64,000 nucleotides of DNA, from assembly GCA_003116995.1 (NCBI GenBank), contig BDSL01000002.1, positions 1,014,001 through 1,078,000 of the forward strand, given 5' to 3'. This document shows, piece after piece, positions 59,907-64,000 of the stretch. How positions within the stretch are numbered: position 1 is the first letter of the stretch; every line of letters starts with the position of its first letter. The notes beneath the pieces are model-generated. The model searched no databases. It was given only the letters and a program-made list of their open reading frames with translations, and was not told the origin of the DNA. The DNA is from Yamagishiella unicocca. Lineage: Eukaryota; Chlorophyta; Chlorophyceae; Chlamydomonadales; Volvocaceae. Position numbers and translations under genes: made by a program.

Positions 59907-61082
59907 CTCAGCGACATTGATCACCCTCAGTAATCTGGGTAATCATTCCCCAGTGCTGACGTCTAGATTCACATTCGGGCAGTAGTGCAGGCAGCCAGTA
60001 GGCCAGGCGCATTGTTGAGGGAGTGGACTGTGTTAAGGCGTCCGGAGTCACTGGCTCGCAGTCGTGAAGGTTATTTCGTCGTTTGCGCAGGCACGCGCAT
60101 GCTCGTGCTCAGTGGATTGTCCCTAGACCCTCTGGGCAGCTTTAGGGTTCATTCCAGGCGGGCCTTACACCAGGCGTTTGCCAGGTGTCTCGGCGGGTTT
60201 TCCCCTTGATGTTGTCCGCTACAGCCTACAGGCTCCCCCCATCGTTGTAATATGTTCATCGTTGCCCTCCAGGTTAGAATCTGTGCCCCTCGCAGCTAAG
60301 ACGGTGCGCCGCCTTGTAGCTGAATGCCCAGGAGGTTGCTGATATGTAATGGCGTATTTGGACTTGAGCAGCAGCTACGCTGGATGACCCCAACGCGCAA
60401 GCCAAAAGCCGGTATAGTACGAAACGGCAGCTTGCGGCGGTGACTGCAATTTTTTTTGGCGGGTTACTCCATATGTTGGATGTGATAAGGGAGGAATTTA
60501 GAGGATGCGCAGTTATCCGTTGATGGAGAGAAAGACCGTACGGCAAAAGGTTGGAGAATAATGGCGTCAAGAATGTACTTACACCACCATTTGTCAACTG
60601 TCACCATAAATAGCAGAGGTATTCCTGCGCATTACATACACGCGACAAAACGAATCGCTGCAACCTGTTACGCTTTTCCTCTCACGCACACCTGCGTCTT
60701 AAACAGTTCGCTTTACAACTCGTGTGCCATCGCTCCTTATTGTTAAACCTTCTCCTGTTCAATATCCAGTACAAAATGCAACGGCATATGCCGAGTCGTT
60801 TGTCTTAAAGGCCAGGAGTTACATGCTGGTCGACCTCTGCGAGTAGGCTGCAAGCATGTCTCCTTGTTGTTGTTGCTTTGGGAGGCGTTCTCCAGGGCGG
60901 CGTTCGTCAGGGCGATACCAGGGGAGACATGATGGACAAGCCAAGAGCAAGCAAGACGAGATGCAATCCCCATTATCATGCAACAGCTTTATATCAGGTA
61001 ATTCTAGTACGTGTGCCTGATCGTTGACCCACGGCAGTGTTTTGCAGTTGCGCCAACTTATGTGCTCCACCTAATAATTCAG
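59907..61082. other. Intergenic or 5' part of the EDR2-like gene
   Basis: No domain is visible. The EDR2-like gene downstream must begin somewhere here or in 61122-62050, because its first recognised exon (61083) starts in mid-codon. An ATG at 60561 opens a 61-codon frame without recognisable content. Confidence 0.35.
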
Positions 61083-63803
61083 AATACTATGATGCCCAAG
61101 AAAACTTTTCTGCTGCGGACGGTGAGTTGCGTGATGGCTGGGTCATCTTTCCTTATCCTTATGGTAAACCCAGTCGTGCCTCGTCGCAGGCTCAAGTCCA
61201 GCATGCAGCACTAGTGCGACGTCACGGCCCTCTTTAAGCCAGGACAAGCATAACGAGGAGGTACGCTGTGGCCATTGCTGTGTGACCCATGGACCTCATG
61301 CAGAGGTGCGGGCGCACCAATGTGGTAAGCCCCTGCATGTTAGGTTACGCTCCACGCAATATAATGCGAAGCAGATGCAAACTGGGAGACAAGCCAGTTT
61401 CGGAAATTTCCATTGGCGTGTTAAGAGGTAGGACGTTGCTCGCACAGGGACTGTGCGAGCAACATTCCTAATCGCAAGTCGCTCCAGCTCGCAATCCAAC
61501 TCGCAACCCAGGTAGCCGTTTGGTAGGACCAGGACCGTACGAACCGAGGGAGGAGGCTTCCATGCGCATGCAGTCCATGGGGGCAGCATTTTGCGACAGG
61601 CCGGTTATCACCGTTTTCCCTGATCCGGGGCGTGCCTCTCACATTAAGTCCCACACTTTTTTTGTTAATTGCATTACGGAACAAGTAGCACGACCAATGG
61701 GGTCTGCCAAGTAGGGCGATCAAGCTATCTTCTTCACAATCTGGGTCGGATACTCCGCGTTGCAATTGGTTAGGAAAGGAGCTGCACGCAGAGTGCGTGT
61801 ACAGCTTCCGTGCACCCTCATCTGGAAATATCAAGGATACATGCGCTAACCAGTTGGAAGAACCAATCGTGCGCCGGACATGGCAGTTACCCTTTGCGTG
61901 CCGTCCGCCTCGACCAAGCCGGCTCCCTTCCTTTATCCATTACCATATACGACCCAGCCTAGGCGCCCCTGACGCCCCTGACGCCCATGGCTGCATGTCC
62001 CCTTTGCTCGACAGCCATACCATCAGTCACAGGGCAACGGCCTAGGCCCTGGACACCACCACGTTTATAATCTTGGAGGCGCGGATGCGACGGTGGTCTT
62101 GGATGCCGGCCCGCAGCAGCTCACAGGGGCTGCTACAGCAGCCTCCACGGTCAGCGTCACCGTCAGCCCCGAACAGCGCGACGGTGGCCAACTGGCGGGC
62201 GCCAGCGACACCTCGGAAGAGCTGCCACAGGCGGCGGCATCAGGTGGCGCCATCGCGAGGCTCGCGAGTTGCCTCAGCATCCTCGATAGCATCCGCATGC
62301 CCGGCTCGCAGACGCCAACTGCGGCGGCAGCGGCGACGGGGGGCCCTTTCGGTTCGCCGTCTCACTCCTCTCCGAGCGGCCAGGCAGATGGTGGTAGCTG
62401 TGTGCGGCTCACCTCACGACGCCTTGGTGGCAAGCTGGACCCGGGATGCACACTGCGGGTGCGGCGGCGGGGATGGGGCGGGCGCACGTCGACCCCAGCT
62501 AAGGCTGGCGTCGGTCGATACCTGCAGGTTTGCGATGAGCTTGGGGGGCTGCGCGTCCAAAGCCACACGCACAGTGTTCAGGAGCAGAAGCGCAAAACGC
62601 AACAGGCTCCGAAACTGCAGTCGCTATGCTGACCCCGCCACTGCGCGATCCCTGCCACTGCATCTTTGTTTCCTTTCTTCTGACGACCAGAGACGGGACA
62701 TGTCGGCGAGTGTGCTGGACGTCCGGGAAGCGTGGGAGGAGTGCGAGGACTGCGACAACGATGAGCCCAGCAGCTCCGGGCGCCCCTTCATGGTCCGCGG
62801 CGCGGACTACATGAAGACCAAGGTCAAGGTGCCCAGCCGGAGAGGCCTGTACCGCCTGCTAGCGGCGGACGTGATCAGCTCCGATACCAAGTTGACGCAT
62901 GTCGCCCGGATGGTCAACCTGCAACACTTGCTGCGGCCGGCGGTTGACCCCCAGCTGCCGCCCCTTCTCGTCATCACTATCATGCTGCCCACATATCCGG
63001 TGCGTGCGCATGGAAGGGGCGTGCGGAAGCGGTCACATTTTGCCTGCACAAAGCGCTAGTCAGACGCGCTGGATTTCCCACGGCAGTAAACAGCAAGCAA
63101 CAGGCGCATGAAGGGTTTTCACCACCTTGGCTGAAGTGATTTTGACGGCCGGGTCTGCCACCGCCTTGTCTCTTGCTTCCAATGCCCGACTGGTCGCCCT
63201 ACCTATTCGCCGCACTCGTAGACCACGCTGTTCGGCGGCAATGACGGTCCGAGCAAAAGCCTCGTCCATTATTTTGGGTTGCCGCCAGACTTCAACCCCG
63301 CCACCTTCGAGAACCAGGCCGCGCTGGCACTGCTGCGTCGTTTCGTGACTAACGGCCGCGAGGCGGACGGCAGCCCTACGCGTGACAGGTGTGTAAGTGC
63401 GCACCGCAGGCCAGGGCAAAATGCAACTGCCTGTCAGTCTTGACCACACAAGGCACTGCGGGCTTGGGACGGCGTTCGTACTGGTACGCGGTTGACAGCG
63501 TGGGTGGTGCCGTCTGAGGGTGCGCTGGTTGATGGCACACGGGCCTGTCCCGCGGTCCTACCGGACCGCGCCGGACTACCCTTCCTTGGCTTCATCCCAC
63601 CGCATTACGCGACACGCGCGTGCGCTCCTTTAATTTCGTTATGCTGCAGGCTCAAGCTCATCCCGCGTGTCGTGAACGTGGAAGAGTGGGCGCAGAAGGG
63701 CCCGCTCAGCCCAGCTGAGCACAAACTTCTGGCCACCTACAATGACAAACCCATCCTTACGAGGCCGCAGCACGTTTTCAACAACGGCCCTGGTTATCTG
63801 GAG
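61083..63803 (+). CDS. EDR2 C-terminal (DUF1336) domain protein, both ends incomplete
   Basis: The PF07059 domain is the C-terminal half of plant EDR2-type lipid-binding proteins, which act in membrane and defence signalling. Supported exons: 62691-62999, 63222-63388 and 63650-63803, in phase. They encode the domain hallmarks: SGRPFMVRGADYMKTKVKVP, then PPLLVITIMLPTYP, GPSKSLVHYFGLPPDFNP, and RLKLIPRVVNVEEWAQKG, LSPAEHKLLATYNDKPILTR, NNGPGYLE. The last visible exon ends at a GTGCGA donor at 63804, so the final part lies beyond the window. Upstream, 62525-62527 is a CAG before GTTTGC that closes an Ala/Ser/Gly-rich exon starting at or before about 62075, and 61083-61121 encodes EYYDAQENFSAAD, typical of the acidic stretch ahead of this domain; these two are less certain. 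No START or PH domain could be identified. Confidence 0.75.
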
Positions 63804-64000
63804 GTGCGACCGTAACGACACGCGGCGTCGACCAGTGGCCGCGAGCGCCCGGTGCCAGGCCTCGGTGGCACTGTTGTGTGCGGTGTGGTGTTCCGCCCGG
63901 GGAAAAGGTCCCTGCCGCCCCTTTTTTGGTTCAGTCATGGAGGTCACCCCGCTCGCGCCGGGATATCCTATCCGTGCTCAGCTCTTATTGGCCTGTAACC

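Noticed and set aside
1..64000. tRNA, rRNA, riboswitch, telomere repeat arrays
   Set aside because: Looked for by eye and none found; only single TTTTAGGG-like matches occur (for example near 57960), not arrays.

Overview
The window is nuclear DNA of a green alga, most likely a chlamydomonadalean/volvocine species. Genes are split by many short GT-AG introns (about 60-650 nt). Exons are GC-rich, with long Gln, Ala, Gly and Pro tracts between domains. Three of the genes end just before the chlorophyte poly(A) signal TGTAA, with a fourth possible, and the domain set is plant-like (ARID-HMG, EDR2 C-terminal, plastid ACT, LOV). I saw no rRNA, tRNA, prokaryotic operon or CRISPR structure. All gene models were spliced by eye: a model is trusted where domain homology continues across the splice and the phase is kept.

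Layout, left to right: (1) 1-3723, minus: an ARID plus HMG-box chromatin protein running off the left edge. (2) 6749-9922, minus: a plastid-type protein with two ACT domains. (3) 10380-12885, plus: a U7 snRNP LSM11-like protein with a 42-bp minisatellite in its intron; it shares a divergent promoter region with the ACT gene. (4) 14567-23635, plus: a 1,767-residue hybrid photoreceptor kinase (PAS, PAS-like, LOV, HisKA, HATPase, degenerate receiver, receiver). (5) 24737-25552: a divergent pair of small mitochondrial-type genes, an NDUFC2-like membrane protein (minus) and a PET117-like cytochrome oxidase assembly factor (plus). (6) 29074-36221, plus: a 1,759-residue protein of unknown family with four copies of an unrecognised ~95-residue module. 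(7) 38701-40626, minus: a caffeoyl-CoA-type O-methyltransferase. (8) 44521-56396, plus: a second large protein, about 2,344 residues, with six copies of the same module. (9) 58841-59641, plus: APC10/DOC1 of the anaphase-promoting complex. (10) 61083 to the right edge, plus: an EDR2 C-terminal (DUF1336) protein, incomplete.

The neighbours are mostly unrelated housekeeping and regulatory genes, as is usual for a nuclear contig, so no pathway is encoded here as a unit. The two most unusual parts are the pair of giant multi-module proteins (29-36 kb and 44.5-56.4 kb), whose module I cannot assign to any named family, and the LSM11-like gene, because U7-type histone pre-mRNA processing is known mainly from animals. 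The gaps at 3.7-6.2, 25.6-29.1, 36.2-38.6, 40.6-44.5 and 56.4-58.8 kb are less GC-rich and hold only short, unconvincing open frames.
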